The notes: generated from the letters alone by a model not told the origin. A DNA stretch of 64,000 nt from Pseudomonadota bacterium (GCA_023391335.1 JAEWBG010000021.1:1-64000), one strand, 5' to 3'. Positions 25,789-34,994 are shown, counted from the first letter of the stretch. Program-made: numbers and translations.

Positions 25789-28635
25789 TTACAGCCTGTA
25801 GTTCACGCCGAGCAAGTATTGGCGTCCATACTGCTGGAAGTCTTGTTGACGTGTCTCATCGACTGCATACGCGATGTACGGCTCATTGGTGAGGTTGTTC
25901 ACTTGGAACAGAATCGACAGTCCATGCAAGCGGCCGTCGCCAAACTCATAGCCAATTTGCGCATCGGTGATTTGATCGCCACGCACATACTTGAGCGCAC
26001 GATCGTTCGCAAAGTTGGTGACCTCGCCGATGTACTTGGATCGCGCACGCGTCGAAACCCGTGCGGAGAAGCCAGCGTTTTCGTAGTACAGCGTCGCGTT
26101 CCATACATCCTTCGACAAGCCGGGTAACGGAATCTTGCCGAGACCATTGCCCGTCAAATAGTTGTTGCCCGGAGGATCTTGGATCTCGATGCCGCTTTCG
26201 GTGCGCGAATAGCTCAAGATCGCGCCGAAGCCGTGCAGCGGATCGGCGAACAAATCGAACGGGAGCGAAACCGCAACTTCCAGGCCCCGCAAATTGCCGC
26301 CTTTGCCGTTCACCGGTTCCGAGAACGATCCGGTCACTTGCGGCGTGACGGGAAAGCTGGGAGGCAGCGATGACAGGAAGTCAGAGAAATCGAAGTCGGC
26401 GGTGGTTTGGTTGTAGATGTACGTCTTCAAGTCCTTGTAGAAGGCGGCGAGCGAGACATACGCATTCGTACCGAAATATTTTTCGTACGAGAGGTCGAAT
26501 GCATTCGCACGCCAAGGGTCGAGTTCGGGATTACCGCCCGACCCGCCGGGCTTGCCGGTCGTGGTATCAACGCCGAATTCGCTGGATGCCTTGAGTTGAT
26601 CCATGCGTGGCCGGGCGATTTCGCGTGCGATGCCGACACGGATTGCCTGCTCGCTGGGCAACATGAAAGCGAGGTTGATCGCGGGCAGCACATCCGTGAA
26701 CGTCTTGCCACCATCGTACGGTTCGACCGCATTCGTCGCAGAGTTCTTTTGGAAAGCGCTCGAGCTCTGATCGGTTCTAACGACTTGCACGCCAACGTTG
26801 CCGCGCAATGAAACGCTCGATGACAAATCATGGTCCAGATTGCCGCGCACGAATCCTGTCGTGACTTTCTCTTCGACCTTCCAGTTCTTGCCGATCAGAT
26901 AATCGAAGCCGGGAGTCGTGGGTGTTCCGTACACGATGGGCTGGTAGTAGTTCTCCAACACGTCGGGTACGCGCCAAGCGAGCGTGCGCCCGGCATCGGC
27001 GTACGAAAGGTTCGTCGTAGACAGCAGGTAGCGCGAGTCGATTTGGAAATAGCCGCCATTGATGGTGTTGAGATTGGCCTCGGGTTGGAACTTGTCCTTA
27101 GTGCGATCTGAATAGTTCACACCGGCCGTCGCGTCTGCAAACCACCAGCCCGCAGTGCGCGAGACATCGATGCGTGCCGACTTCAGTTCGTCGGTCACCC
27201 GCGGAATCTTGCTATACCCTGCGCCATAGATGGTGGGCCCGACTTGTATCTGCGCTGGATCGGCATAGTTGCGCGTAAAGGCAAGCGTCGGCATGTCCGT
27301 TTGCGAAATACGGAAGACGCCCGTGTCGTAAACGTTCTTTGCGGCACCAGCCGGCACATTGGCATTCGGCACGAACTGCGCATTGGTTTCGTATTGCTGC
27401 TCGTTGCGTTTGGCCTTCGAGTAGCTCAGATCGCCCGTGAGGGTCCACTCGCCGAGCGTCCACTTGTTGTTCCAGCCTGTGGCAAAGATTCTGTCCTGAG
27501 TCTTGAACAAGAAATTGCGCACGAGAGGCACGACGTTCACAAGATCGGCGCCTACGACTGTGTTGTTCACGATCGTCGGATTCGTATATCCGAATGACGA
27601 GCCGTCCGGGAACGCTGTTGCATCCCCATCGCAGCACGGAGCCGGGTAGCCACTCAAGTTCACTTCCAAGCTACGCGCGTTATCCACTTGCTTGCGTCGT
27701 GTGTAGTACAGATCGAGCGTGCTAGTGAAGTTATCGTTCGGCGACCACTCCAAAGCAGCCATTGCGCCATCGCGTCGATTCGTGCCCATGTCCGTGCGCA
27801 CCTTGGCGCCGTCCGTCACGTAAACATCCGGACCCACACCGGGATTGCGTTGCCACGTGGGGTTGGCAAGTCCATTGCTTGGAGTGCCATTGGCATGCCA
27901 AGGCTCATACGTGCCTGCACCTTGGGTGGCGAGCGGTGAGTACAGACGTGCGACGCCAAACGTGACGCCGAGTGTGTTGTCGAAGAATTGGTCGATATAC
28001 GAGAAGCTGGCGCGATAGCCCATGTCGTTCGAGTCCGCGCCCAAATCGTTTTGCGAGTTCTGTTCGCCCCGGATGTTGAACACCGTGGCGCGCTTGCCGT
28101 ATTCCAGAGGACGCGTCGTGCGTAGATCGATCGTACCGGCGAGGCCTTGGCCCACGAGCTGGGCATCGGGCGTTTTGTACACGACGACTGCGCTCAACAG
28201 TTCCGAGGGATATTGATCGAACTCGATGCTGCGGTTATCGCCGGTGCTGACTTGCTCGCGTCCGTTGAGGAGCGCTGTCGTGAAGCCGGGGTCCGTGCCG
28301 CGCAAACTGATCGCTGACGCACGACCCTCCGCACGTTGCGAGGTCAGGCCGGGAAGGCGTGAGATGGAATCGGCGATGCTGGTGTCCGGTAGTTTGCCGA
28401 TGTCTTCGGCGGACACGGCCTCGACGATGCTGTTCGAAGTGCGCTTCAACGCAATGGCGCCCTCGATACCATGGCGAATGCCCGTGACGACGATCGTGTC
28501 GGGTTCGGTGTTAGAAGCTAAGTCGGCTTCTTGTGCAGAGGCATTCAATGCAAGTAGCGATAGCGCCCATGCAGTCGTGCCTGCAACCAGTTCGCTCCGG
28601 TGGCCGCGAACGGTTAATCGCAACGTCGATTTCAT
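25789..28635 (-). CDS. TonB-dependent receptor, maltodextrin type
   Basis: A 948-residue outer-membrane receptor with signal peptide (about 1-34), TonB box TIVVTGIRHG, plug domain (VEAVSAEDIGKLPDTSIADSISRLPGL; ISLRGTDPGFTTALLNGRE; VVVYKTPDAQLVGQGLAGTIDLRT) and a 22-strand barrel ending with an aromatic-containing strand. Sequence style and company (amylase, glucosidase, MFS symporter, LacI) match the MalA-type receptors of Caulobacter and Xanthomonas. It heads the minus-strand operon and is preceded by GGAG six bases before the ATG. Two operator candidates at 28758 and 28876 lie upstream. Confidence 0.92.
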   Translation of the reverse strand: MKSTLRLTVRGHRSELVAGTTAWALSLLALNASAQEADLASNTEPDTIVVTGIRHGIEGAIALKRTSNSIVEAVSAEDIGKLPDTSIADSISRLPGLTSQRAEGRASAISLRGTDPGFTTALLNGREQVSTGDNRSIEFDQYPSELLSAVVVYKTPDAQLVGQGLAGTIDLRTTRPLEYGKRATVFNIRGEQNSQNDLGADSNDMGYRASFSYIDQFFDNTLGVTFGVARLYSPLATQGAGTYEPWHANGTPSNGLANPTWQRNPGVGPDVYVTDGAKVRTDMGTNRRDGAMAALEWSPNDNFTSTLDLYYTRRKQVDNARSLEVNLSGYPAPCCDGDATAFPDGSSFGYTNPTIVNNTVVGADLVNVVPLVRNFLFKTQDRIFATGWNNKWTLGEWTLTGDLSYSKAKRNEQQYETNAQFVPNANVPAGAAKNVYDTGVFRISQTDMPTLAFTRNYADPAQIQVGPTIYGAGYSKIPRVTDELKSARIDVSRTAGWWFADATAGVNYSDRTKDKFQPEANLNTINGGYFQIDSRYLLSTTNLSYADAGRTLAWRVPDVLENYYQPIVYGTPTTPGFDYLIGKNWKVEEKVTTGFVRGNLDHDLSSSVSLRGNVGVQVVRTDQSSSAFQKNSATNAVEPYDGGKTFTDVLPAINLAFMLPSEQAIRVGIAREIARPRMDQLKASSEFGVDTTTGKPGGSGGNPELDPWRANAFDLSYEKYFGTNAYVSLAAFYKDLKTYIYNQTTADFDFSDFLSSLPPSFPVTPQVTGSFSEPVNGKGGNLRGLEVAVSLPFDLFADPLHGFGAILSYSRTESGIEIQDPPGNNYLTGNGLGKIPLPGLSKDVWNATLYYENAGFSARVSTRARSKYIGEVTNFANDRALKYVRGDQITDAQIGYEFGDGRLHGLSILFQVNNLTNEPYIAYAVDETRQQDFQQYGRQYLLGVNYRL

Positions 28636-28757
28636 TGGAATCTCCGAGATGTATTTGCCACACGCGTGAAGCGCGTATCCCCTAAAGCTACGATCGCGAA
28701 GCGCCGTAGTGATTGCGGGAAAGTCTCATCCGCTGCTGCGCGCTTGCCAATGGGACC

Positions 28758-28771
28758 GCATACGTATTCAT
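28758..28771. promoter_or_regulatory. Operator candidate 1 of LacI-type regulator
   Basis: GCATACGTATTCAT is centred on TACGTA and is the exact reverse complement of the site at 28876-28889; the identity continues for one more base. Both lie in the divergent region between the receptor operon and the symporter-regulator pair, as expected for the LacI protein encoded at 30679. Binding is inferred, not shown. Confidence 0.6.
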
Positions 28772-28875
28772 GGGTGAGCGCGGTAGCGCGATTCGAAATA
28801 GAAGATGCGTTGAGCCTTCGTAACGTGTTGAATTGAAGAAGTTGCGCGGCGAGTCGGATCCCAACGGCGGGCCCA

Positions 28876-28889
28876 ATGAATACGTATGC
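28876..28889. promoter_or_regulatory. Operator candidate 2 of LacI-type regulator
   Basis: ATGAATACGTATGC is the inverted copy of the element at 28758, 118 bases away. It contains a spurious ATG that opens a longer reading frame for the symporter. Its operator character argues that translation starts further downstream. Two spaced sites would allow looping by a tetrameric LacI protein. Confidence 0.6.
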
Positions 28890-28950
28890 GTCGCATGGAT
28901 GCAGCGGCGCGACAAACTTACGATGCGCGTCGATGAACGTTGAAGCGAAC

Positions 28951-30537
28951 ATGAGCACACCACTGCAAGCGCAAGACGGTCCCGACTTCGTTGCTCCTCC
29001 CGGTGAGTTGCTCGTGCAGCCGGAACTGTCGTTTTGGCAGATTTGGAACATGTGCTTGGGGTTCATGGGGATCCAGTTCGGCTTCGCGCTGCAGAATGCG
29101 AATGTCAGCCGAATCTTCCAAACGCTCGGGGCCAGTCTCGATGACATACCCGTGCTCTGGATTGCTGCACCACTCACTGGTCTCATAGTGCAGCCAATCA
29201 TCGGCTATGCATCGGATCGGACATGGACGCGCTTGGGACGGCGACGCCCGTACTTTCTAATTGGTGCAATCCTTTCTGCGATTGCACTGACGGTGATGCC
29301 GCATGCATCCGCGCTATGGATGGCCGCGGTGTTGCTGTGGCTGTTGGATGCTTCCATCAATGTGTCGATGGAGCCTTTCCGCGCGTTCGTTAGCGATCAG
29401 CTTCCCGTATGGCAACGTTCAACGGGTTACGCCATGCAGAGCTTCTTCATCGGCATCGGAGCCGTTGTGGCCAGCATGCTTCCGTACCTGCTTGCCCATG
29501 CCGGTGTTAGCAACTCGGTCGACGTCACACACGGGGGTTCGCTGATTCCGGATACGGTTCGCTATTCTTTTTATATGGGCGCCGCGGTGCTGTTCGCGGC
29601 GGTCGGCTGGACGGTGTTGCGATCGCGCGAGTATCCGCCGGAAGTTCTGCATCGATTTTCAAAACGCCCTAGACACGAACCGACTGCAACTGAGACCTTC
29701 GTGCCGCGCTCGATCGCTGCAGGCGCGGGATGGCTCGTCATCGGCGCGGCCGCGGTGGCGGTCGTTCGAGCCTCCCATCTCGATAAGCAGCTCTACCTTC
29801 TTTGCGCTGGCTGTATTGCTTGGGGCCTTGCGCTGCTTCTGCAGAGGCGCGCCAAGGGCAACGGCATGTTCGGCAGCATCATGCATGAGTTGCAGCACAT
29901 GCCGATCGCGATGCGCAGACTGATTCCGGTGCAGTTCTTCTCGTGGCTTGCACTGTTCTCGATGTGGATCTACACCACCGGTGCGGTCACCCAGTTCCAT
30001 TTCGGAACCACCGACACGACTTCGAATGCTTACAACGAGGGTGCCAATTGGGTCGGTGTGCTCTTCGCTGCATACAACGGCTTTGCCGCACTTGCCGCGA
30101 TGGTGATTCCTTGGTGTGTGCGCAAGATCGGTTTGCGGGCGAGTCACTTATTCAATTTATCGCTCGGCGCTGCGGGATTGATTTCATTTCGCCTGGTCGC
30201 GGACCCGCAATGGCTGATTGTGTCGATGGTCGGCGTCGGATTCGCCTGGGCTTCGATTCTTTCGCTTCCTTACGCAATGTTGTCGCGCAACGTGCCTGCG
30301 GAAAAGATGGGTCTGTACATGGGCATCTTCAACTTCTTCATCGTGATTCCGCAGCTGGTTGCGGCAAGCGTCCTGGGATTCGCGCTCAAGGTGGCCTTTG
30401 CGGGCGCGCCCATTTATGCCTTGGTGCTCGGCGGCGTTGGCTTTCTCATCGCCGGGGCTGCAGCTCTACGAGTGCCACTGCAAACACCCGAGTTGGTTCA
30501 TCCCACTGCCACGGAGCGCACCGTCGCGCAGCGTTGA
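28951..30537 (+). CDS. MFS sugar:cation symporter (maltose/maltodextrin)
   Basis: A 12-helix transporter of the SLC45-like glycoside/sugar symporter group: FWQIWNMCLGFMGIQFGFALQNANVSRIFQTLG in helix 1, GLIVQPIIGYASDRTWTRLGRRRPYFLIGA (the loop 2-3 motif), DASINVSMEPFRAFVSD, and a QFHFGTTDT loop. It should bring maltose or short dextrins across the inner membrane to the cytoplasmic glucosidase. Start chosen at the ATG of 28951 with GAAG upstream; 28933 is also possible, while 28876 overlaps an operator. The LacI gene follows on the same strand. Confidence 0.88.
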   Translation: MSTPLQAQDGPDFVAPPGELLVQPELSFWQIWNMCLGFMGIQFGFALQNANVSRIFQTLGASLDDIPVLWIAAPLTGLIVQPIIGYASDRTWTRLGRRRPYFLIGAILSAIALTVMPHASALWMAAVLLWLLDASINVSMEPFRAFVSDQLPVWQRSTGYAMQSFFIGIGAVVASMLPYLLAHAGVSNSVDVTHGGSLIPDTVRYSFYMGAAVLFAAVGWTVLRSREYPPEVLHRFSKRPRHEPTATETFVPRSIAAGAGWLVIGAAAVAVVRASHLDKQLYLLCAGCIAWGLALLLQRRAKGNGMFGSIMHELQHMPIAMRRLIPVQFFSWLALFSMWIYTTGAVTQFHFGTTDTTSNAYNEGANWVGVLFAAYNGFAALAAMVIPWCVRKIGLRASHLFNLSLGAAGLISFRLVADPQWLIVSMVGVGFAWASILSLPYAMLSRNVPAEKMGLYMGIFNFFIVIPQLVAASVLGFALKVAFAGAPIYALVLGGVGFLIAGAAALRVPLQTPELVHPTATERTVAQR

Positions 30538-30678
30538 ACCGCTGCCTGTCAAAGCAGAACTTAAGTAACAAGCGTGTGCGGTAAACGCGTATCGCCAATA
30601 CAACATGTGTACAACGGCGATGCGGCTGCTCGTATGGCATGATTCGCCGCCATCTCAAGAACGCTTGCCGGGGGATTC

Positions 30679-31695
30679 ATGCAGGGCAAAGCCACTTCGT
30701 TCGACATCGCGCATCTTGCGGGCGTGTCGCAGCCCACAGTCTCGAGAGCACTGCGCGGCAGCCCCACCGTCAGCCCTGAAACGCGGCGTCGCATCGAAAC
30801 GATTGCGCGTCAACTCAATTATCGGGTCGACAAGAACGCATCGAACCTTCGCTCGCAACACTCGAACACGCTCGCGCTCCTGCTGTTCGAAGACCCTACG
30901 CCTGACGACTCGCTCATCAATCCCTTCTTTCTCGCAATGCTCGGATCGATTACGCGTGCGTGCGCTCAGCGCGGGTACGATTTACTAGTGTCCTTTCAGC
31001 AGCTCTCCGGCAACTGGCACGTCGATTACGAAGACTGTCGCAAAGCAGACGGCATCATTCTGCTTGGTTACGGTGATTTCCTGTTGCATCGTGCGCGGCT
31101 GGAACAACTCGTCCGCCAAGGAACGCACTTCGTGCGCTGGGGTGCGACATTAGAAGGGCAGACCGGCCTTGCAATCGGATGCGACAACTTTCAAGGCGGC
31201 ATTCAAGCTACGCAACATTTGTTGGAGCAGGGTCGCCGCCGCATCGCATTCTTGGGCGATGCGTCGAATCACTATCCTGAATTTCTCGAACGGCATCGCG
31301 GCTACCGCACAGCGCTTAGCGAAGCCGGGATTGAAGTGTCGTCCGCGTTGCAGATCGACGCGATTACTTTGGAACAGTCCGGCTATGCAGCGGCGTGCGA
31401 GTTGCTGAAACGCGGTGAGGCTTTCGATGCGATCTTCGCTGCCAGCGATCTCATTGCGCTCGGCGCGATGCGTGCGTTGCATGAGCGCGGGCTCGACGTC
31501 CCACGCGATGTCGCGGTCGTCGGCTTCGACGATATTCCTGCCGCAAGTCTTGCGACCCCACCGCTAACGACAGTGCTTCAAGATACTCGCCTGGCAGGCG
31601 AGCTTCTGATCGAAACGCTGCTTGCCTCGATTCGCGATGAGCCAGTGGAAACTAGGGTTCTGCCGACCAAGTTGGTGGTTCGCAAGTCGAGCTGA
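30679..31695 (+). CDS. LacI-family transcriptional regulator
   Basis: A 338-residue repressor. N-terminal HTH: TSFDIAHLAGVSQPTVSRALRGSPTVSPETRRRIETIA, with the hinge helix NYRVDKNASNLRS. The periplasmic-binding-like sugar domain follows (ALLLFEDP, GCDNFQGGIQATQHLLEQGRRRIAFLGD, FDAIFAASDLIALGAMRAL, DVAVVGFDDIPAASLATPPLTT). GGGGGA precedes the ATG. From context it controls the receptor/amylase/glucosidase operon and the symporter through the TACGTA-centred sites, with maltose or a derivative as the likely inducer. Confidence 0.94.
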   Translation: MQGKATSFDIAHLAGVSQPTVSRALRGSPTVSPETRRRIETIARQLNYRVDKNASNLRSQHSNTLALLLFEDPTPDDSLINPFFLAMLGSITRACAQRGYDLLVSFQQLSGNWHVDYEDCRKADGIILLGYGDFLLHRARLEQLVRQGTHFVRWGATLEGQTGLAIGCDNFQGGIQATQHLLEQGRRRIAFLGDASNHYPEFLERHRGYRTALSEAGIEVSSALQIDAITLEQSGYAAACELLKRGEAFDAIFAASDLIALGAMRALHERGLDVPRDVAVVGFDDIPAASLATPPLTTVLQDTRLAGELLIETLLASIRDEPVETRVLPTKLVVRKSS

Positions 31696-31699
31696 GGCT

Positions 31700-31986
31700 G
31701 CGAAGAAACAAGACGCAACACAAAGAGCGCAAAAGAAGTTGAAGGGTGAGAGCGAGCCTTGCTCGCGTGAGCACTTCGTGTGAGATGCGCACCCGCGCGC
31801 AGAAGTGCAGACGTAACACAGAGAGACCACAGAGGATCACAAGGAGCACCAACAAAGATTGGCGCCTCAGGAGTACCGACGCTGGTGTCAGGCTCCGTGC
31901 AGCCCTCACGGGCCCAGCTCATCCTGGCTCATTTATGTCTTCTGTGTGCGCTTTGCGTTGCGTCCGAAATTCTTTCTCTTCGCGGT
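31700..31986. repeat. Dispersed CACAAAGAGC element with inverted ends
   Basis: The forward arm at 31700-31741 reads GCGAAGAAACAAGACGCAAC then ACAAAGAGCGCAAAAG. The reverse arm at 31936-31986 gives, on minus, GACGCAACGCAAAGCGCACA. A third unit inside (31807-31850) has ACACAGAGAGACCACAGAGG. The arms flank about 190 bases that include a TCACGCGAG-like segment. The right arm is read in frame as the end of the sigma-factor gene at 31933. Confidence 0.7.
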
Positions 31987-33252
31987 CTCATCTGCGCGTG
32001 AAAGAAGAAGCTGACGCTCGCGTTCATTGCGAGTCATCGACGCCGCCAATTTGAACTCTTCCTCCGCTTCCAAGAAGCGTCCAAGTTTCTCCAACAAGTC
32101 GGCACGCACTGCGTGAAGAGGGTGATAGTTCTTCAACGCAGGTTCACTCGCAACGCGCTCAAGAATCTCGAGAGCCTCTTGCGGGCCGGCCGACATCGAC
32201 ACGGCAACCGCCCGATTGATCTCCACGATCGGTGTCGGATGCAAGTGCGAGAGTGCCGCATATAGAGCTGCAATCTGGGTCCACTCGGTTTGCGCTGATG
32301 TAGGTGCGCGCGCATGACACGCGGCGATCGCCGCTTGCAACAGATAGGGCCCCGGTGTTCCGCCCAAATTTTGCGCGCGTTGGAGTGCCGCTAATCCGCG
32401 GCGGATCGCGGCGTGATCCCAGAGCGTTCTATTTTGATCCGGCAACAAGATCGGCTGCCCGCTTGCGCTCACTCGAGCTGCGGTCCTCGACGCTTGGATT
32501 TCCATCAATGCGACCAGTGCGTGCACTTCCGATTCGCGCGGCATGAGTTCGGCAAGGATCCGACCCAATCGCAGAGCGTCTTCGCACAAGGCCGGTCGCA
32601 TCCATTCGTCTCCCGCGGTGGCCGAATATCCTTCGTTGAAGATCAGGTAGATCACCTCCAGAACGGACGACAACCGCTCTGCGAGTTCTTCCGCTCCCGG
32701 AACTTCAAAGGGAACGTTCGCTTCCGCGAGAATCCGTTTGGCCCGAACGATCCGCTGCGCGATCGTGGATTCGGAAGCCAGGAACGCTCGTGCGATCTCG
32801 TCTGTGGTCAATCCGCCAAGAAGCCGCAGTGTCAACGTGACGCGAGCATCTTTCGACAACAGCGGATGACAGGCGGTAAAGATGAGACTCAACAAGTCAT
32901 CTCCGATTCGATCGTCCGCTGCATCTTCGATCGTGGCGGACCCGGCTTTCTCTACCTCCAGCTGATATCCGAGTTCATCGTGCTTACGGTCGAGGAGTTT
33001 GTTGCGTCGGATCAGATCGATTGCTCGATTCTTTGCGGCGGCTGTGAGCCATGCGCCGGGATTGTCGGGAACGCCGGATTTTGGCCACTGCTCGAGCGCT
33101 GCGACGAGCGCGTCATGGGCGAGTTCTTCGGCCAGTCCCACATCGCGCACCATACGTGCGAGGCGCGCAATCACTTTTGCGGATTCGTCGCGCCAAACAG
33201 CGCTGATGGTTCGATGAGTATCGATGGGCTTCACAGCCGCCGATGACATCAT
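31933..33252 (-). CDS. ECF sigma factor with C-terminal extension (ECF42 type), copy B
   Basis: A 439-residue protein: sigma-70 region 2 (VIARLARMVRDVGLAEELAHDALVAALEQWP, AWLTAAAKNRAIDLIRR) and region 4 (TLRLLGGLTTDEIARAFLASESTIAQRIVRAKRIL), then a long helical TPR-like extension typical of the ECF42 group (NEGYSA, LAALQRAQNLGGTPGPYLLQAAIAACHA, IVEINRAVAVSMSAGP). ECF42 factors are linked to DGPF/YCII proteins, but this copy has none immediately upstream. The last 16 residues (AKRKNFGRNAKRTQK) are translated from a dispersed repeat. It uses MM at the start; either Met may initiate. Confidence 0.92.
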   Translation of the reverse strand: MMSSAAVKPIDTHRTISAVWRDESAKVIARLARMVRDVGLAEELAHDALVAALEQWPKSGVPDNPGAWLTAAAKNRAIDLIRRNKLLDRKHDELGYQLEVEKAGSATIEDAADDRIGDDLLSLIFTACHPLLSKDARVTLTLRLLGGLTTDEIARAFLASESTIAQRIVRAKRILAEANVPFEVPGAEELAERLSSVLEVIYLIFNEGYSATAGDEWMRPALCEDALRLGRILAELMPRESEVHALVALMEIQASRTAARVSASGQPILLPDQNRTLWDHAAIRRGLAALQRAQNLGGTPGPYLLQAAIAACHARAPTSAQTEWTQIAALYAALSHLHPTPIVEINRAVAVSMSAGPQEALEILERVASEPALKNYHPLHAVRADLLEKLGRFLEAEEEFKLAASMTRNERERQLLLSRADETAKRKNFGRNAKRTQKT

Positions 33253-33330
33253 TCTCGCGATTGGGCTGCAAGCTTTGCTTGGACACCTGGGGTTGAGCGC
33301 GCATTGGCGCGCAGATGTTCATCCTGACTT

Positions 33331-33384
33331 GTAAGCTTTGTGTTCCCTTTTGTGCTCTTTGTGTTACGTCCGAGAGTCTTCGAA
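33331..33384 (-). repeat. CACAAAGAGCACA-type dispersed repeat between sigma genes
   Basis: On minus the segment reads TTCGAAGACTCTCGGACGTAA, continuing into CACAAAGAGCACAAAAGGGA. It starts directly after the stop codon of sigma factor A (33385) and is a single-arm copy of the family at 31700-31986 and 43631-43676. Confidence 0.7.
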
Positions 33385-34626
33385 TCACTTCGCTGCTAAA
33401 CGATCCAAATGCATCCGAATATGCGCCGCTTCCGCTGCTGTGTTCGCCAGTGCGATGGCGCGATCGAAAGCGATGCGAGCGTCCTCGGTGCGGCCGATCT
33501 GCATCAACAATGCTCCGCGAGCGCCGTGGAAGTAGAAATAACCATCGAGTCGTTCGCTAAGCGGCTCGATGATTCGCAACGCCGCTTCGGGGCCGGCGGT
33601 CTTCGAGGTCGCGACGGCACGATTGAGTGTGATGACAGGCGATGGCTGAAAACGCTCCAACGCAAGATAGAGATTTTCGATTGCACGCCAATCCGTTTCT
33701 TCCGGTTTCGCGGCTCGTGCATGAACCGATGCGATCGCTGCTTGGATCAAGTACGGTCCCGGCCGATTGTGGCGCAAGGCTTTCTCAATCAACGCGATGC
33801 CTTCGGCGATCTGTTCGCGATTCCACTTCGCGCGATCTTGATCTTCGAGCGTCACGATTTCGCCGTTCTCGTTCAGCCGCGCGGCCGAACGTGCATGCTG
33901 AAGTAGCAGCAATGCGAGGAGCCCCATGACTTCGCTATCCGCTGCGAAGATGCGCAACAACAACCGTGCTAGGCGAATCGCTTCCTCGCACAGCGGAGTA
34001 CGCAAGTAGGCATCGCCACCTGTGGCGGCGTATCCCTCATTGAAGAGCAAATAGATCATCGCGCACACCGCGGCAACGCGATCGCTTCGTTCGACTGAAC
34101 CAGGCGCTTCGAAGGGAACCTTGGCTGCGGCTACGCGCCGCTTTGCGCGTGTAATGCGTTGTTCCATTGCGTCTTCCGAGACCAAGAACGCACGCGCGAT
34201 TTCCTTCACACTCAGCCCGGACACGATGCGCAACGCCAGCGAGATCTGTTGAGTCGCGGGCAGGTCGGGATGGCAGCATATAAATAAGAGACGCAGGATG
34301 TCGTCGCGGTACTGCGAGTTGTCCAGGCGTTCAGCCAGATCGGACTGAGTGTCTTCTTCCTCTGTGAGCAGATCTTCATCGGGCAGCGCTTGCTGCTTGG
34401 TGCGTCGGCGCGCCTCGTCCAATCCAAAGTTGCGACCCACCATGATCAGCCAGGCGGAAGGATCGCGAGGTGGGCCGTTTACCGGCCAGGTCTTCAGTGC
34501 TCGCAGACACGCTTCTTGGAATGCTTCTTCCGCTTTGTCGAGATCGCGGAAATAGCGCAGCAGCGCGCCGATGGCCTGGACGCGCGCAGCAGTGAGCGCC
34601 GCATGAATCCAGGCAATGTCCGTCAT
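33385..34626 (-). CDS. ECF sigma factor with C-terminal extension (ECF42 type), copy A
   Basis: A 413-residue ECF42-like sigma factor: region 2 (ALLRYFRDLDKAEEAFQEACLRALKTWP, AWLIMVGRNFGLDEARR), region 4 (LALRIVSGLSVKEIARAFLVSEDAMEQRITRAKRRV), and the helical extension (LFNEGYAATGG, GIALIEKALRHNRPGPYLIQAAIASVHA, ITLNRAVATSKTAGPEAALRII). Its ATG overlaps the TGA of the DGPF gene (ATGA, 34623-34626), the standard pairing for this group. There is no anti-sigma factor; in ECF42 the C-terminal extension is held to control activity. It is paralogous to copy B downstream. Confidence 0.93.
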   Translation of the reverse strand: MTDIAWIHAALTAARVQAIGALLRYFRDLDKAEEAFQEACLRALKTWPVNGPPRDPSAWLIMVGRNFGLDEARRRTKQQALPDEDLLTEEEDTQSDLAERLDNSQYRDDILRLLFICCHPDLPATQQISLALRIVSGLSVKEIARAFLVSEDAMEQRITRAKRRVAAAKVPFEAPGSVERSDRVAAVCAMIYLLFNEGYAATGGDAYLRTPLCEEAIRLARLLLRIFAADSEVMGLLALLLLQHARSAARLNENGEIVTLEDQDRAKWNREQIAEGIALIEKALRHNRPGPYLIQAAIASVHARAAKPEETDWRAIENLYLALERFQPSPVITLNRAVATSKTAGPEAALRIIEPLSERLDGYFYFHGARGALLMQIGRTEDARIAFDRAIALANTAAEAAHIRMHLDRLAAK

Positions 34627-34985
34627 TTGATGCCGACTCCAGGTTCGAAAAAGCGCACCGGGCGAATTTCCAATGCGCCGGTTTCATGCAGGAAGTTGCG
34701 AGCGATGTCGATCACTTCATCCAAGTTCTCGCAATCGATCACGTAGAAGCCGAGCAGTTGTTCTTTCGTCTCGGCAAAAGGCCCGTCGATGACGAGCGGT
34801 TCTTTGCCGGCGCGAAGCGTCGTCGCTGCCGTCGTGTTCATCAAGCGAGCGACGGGTCCGAGCTTGCCCTTCGAGGCAATTTTCTGCATCACTGCACCGT
34901 GCTGTTCCATGACTTTGTCGTCCTTCTCCTTGGACCAGGCGTCGACAACGGCTTCTTGGTTGTAGCAAAGGATGGCGTAGAGCAT
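34623..34985 (-). CDS. YCII/DGPF-domain protein (sigma-linked)
   Basis: A 120-residue DGPF protein: MLYAILCYNQEAVVDAWSKEKDD at the start, LGPVARLMNTTAATTLR, then PLVIDGPFAETKEQLLGFYVIDC with the exact DGPF motif, and a GALEIRPVRFFEPG end. Start at the ATG of 34985; the frame back to 35060 runs through a GTGA-rich repeat and is not credible as protein. It is translationally coupled to sigma factor A. The biochemical role of DGPF proteins is unknown; they may modulate the sigma factor. Confidence 0.9.
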   Translation of the reverse strand: MLYAILCYNQEAVVDAWSKEKDDKVMEQHGAVMQKIASKGKLGPVARLMNTTAATTLRAGKEPLVIDGPFAETKEQLLGFYVIDCENLDEVIDIARNFLHETGALEIRPVRFFEPGVGIK

Positions 34986-34994
34986 GGGATTTCC

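Noticed and set aside
30560..30678. LacI autoregulatory site before its own gene
   Set aside because: Sequences such as AAACGCGTAT are only weakly similar to the TACGTA-centred operators, so I do not list a site.
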